64,000 nucleotides of DNA from Amulumruptor sp947039275. Its GTDB lineage: Bacteria; Bacteroidota; Bacteroidia; Bacteroidales; Muribaculaceae. A model generated the notes under the pieces. It searched no databases. It was not told where the DNA came from and saw only the letters and a program-made list of their open reading frames with translations. Shown one piece after another: positions 63,784-64,000 of the stretch. The translations under genes were made by a program, and so were the position numbers. Where the stretch lies: NCBI GenBank assembly GCA_947039275.1, contig CAMQYL010000002.1, forward strand, positions 62,001 to 126,000. Reading direction: 5' to 3'. Position 1 is the stretch's first letter. Each line of letters starts with the position of its first letter.

Positions 63784-64000
63784 ATGGATTTGACTTTAGC
63801 CATTTGCGTATATAATAAAGAGGAGTGGATTGCAGAGACTCTAGATAGTGTGATGTCGCAGACTGTCCATGATTTCCGACTGCTCATCATAGACGATGCT
63901 TCTACTGACCGGTCAGTTGATGTAATAGAAGCATATTTCTGCCAATATCCACGTCAATATGATTTGATAGAACTGGAGTCAAACCGTGGCATCGGTTATT
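63784..64000 (+). CDS. Glycosyltransferase family 2 (3' end cut by the window)
   Basis: The 72 residues in the window show LTLAICVYNKEEWIAETLDS, MSQTVHDFRLLIIDDASTDR and ELESNRGIGY, the N-terminal GT2 pattern. The gene begins 23 bases after the acyltransferase and continues past the right edge, so the capsule locus is open on that side. Confidence 0.88.
   Translation, partial: MDLTLAICVYNKEEWIAETLDSVMSQTVHDFRLLIIDDASTDRSVDVIEAYFCQYPRQYDLIELESNRGIGY

Noticed and set aside
1..64000. tRNA, rRNA, CRISPR arrays and intact insertion sequences
   Set aside because: None could be supported by eye: no CCA-ended cloverleaf, no evenly spaced repeats and no transposase or integrase frame were seen.

Overview
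The window looks like a chromosomal segment of a gut Bacteroidales bacterium, most probably of the Muribaculaceae (Duncaniella/Muribaculum-like). The reasons are the Bacteroidetes-type promoter boxes (TAnnTTTG) upstream of many genes, poor Shine-Dalgarno sequences, a complex I locus without nuoEFG and with a fused nuoCD, a methylmalonyl-CoA decarboxylase operon with a lamin-tail/OadG fusion, and a polysaccharide locus headed by a NusG-like UpxY antiterminator. The genus is an inference from gene content. No rRNA, tRNA, CRISPR array or intact transposase gene was seen.

Layout. 1-5.7 kb (+): end of a PLP aminotransferase gene, a LolC/E-FtsX-type ABC permease, rsfS, ftsH and a DUF1919 protein. 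5.8-6.7 kb: a small basic orphan protein and a roughly 317-bp imperfect palindrome that looks like a non-coding repeat or MITE. 6.7-7.4 kb (-): a zinc-ribbon membrane protein. 7.5-25.4 kb (-): one long bioenergetic block in the order nuoA-B-CD-H, atpD-C-B-E-F-H-A-G, nuoI-J-K-L-M-N, so a complete F1Fo ATP synthase operon lies inside the complex I operon. 25.7-28.4 kb: divergent C69 dipeptidase (-) and DUF1460 amidase-like protein (+). 28.5-33.2 kb (+): methylmalonyl-CoA epimerase and the four-subunit sodium-pumping decarboxylase, closed by a strong terminator. 33.5-42.6 kb (+): a small conserved protein, tcdA, asnA, an acyl-CoA ligase, prfB with a canonical programmed +1 frameshift, a UvrD/PcrA helicase and nspC. 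42.6 kb to the right edge (+): a capsule/exopolysaccharide locus with upxY, three acyltransferases, a Wzx flippase, a Wzy-like polymerase, about a dozen glycosyltransferases, a UDP-glucuronate-4-epimerase-like enzyme and a HAD-family (COG5610-like) protein; it runs off the window.

How the parts work together. The 11-subunit complex I (no NADH-binding module) and the ATP synthase are encoded as one block, which may link their expression. The decarboxylase operon ends the succinate-to-propionate pathway and exports Na+, whereas the c-subunit of the ATP synthase lacks the usual Na+ ligands, so the Na+ gradient is probably used elsewhere. The surface locus builds a repeat unit on the cytoplasmic side, flips it (Wzx), polymerises it (Wzy) and decorates it with acyl groups. 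No initiating sugar-phosphate transferase and no export machinery (Wza/Wzc) lie in the window. The glycosyltransferases include a duplicated GT2+GT8 pair.

The observations most worth checking are the atp-inside-nuo arrangement, the tandem-repeat tail of NuoI, the long palindromic repeat, the lamin-tail/OadG fusion, and the duplicated GT2-GT8 module. No wholly unknown defence or mobile system was recognised.
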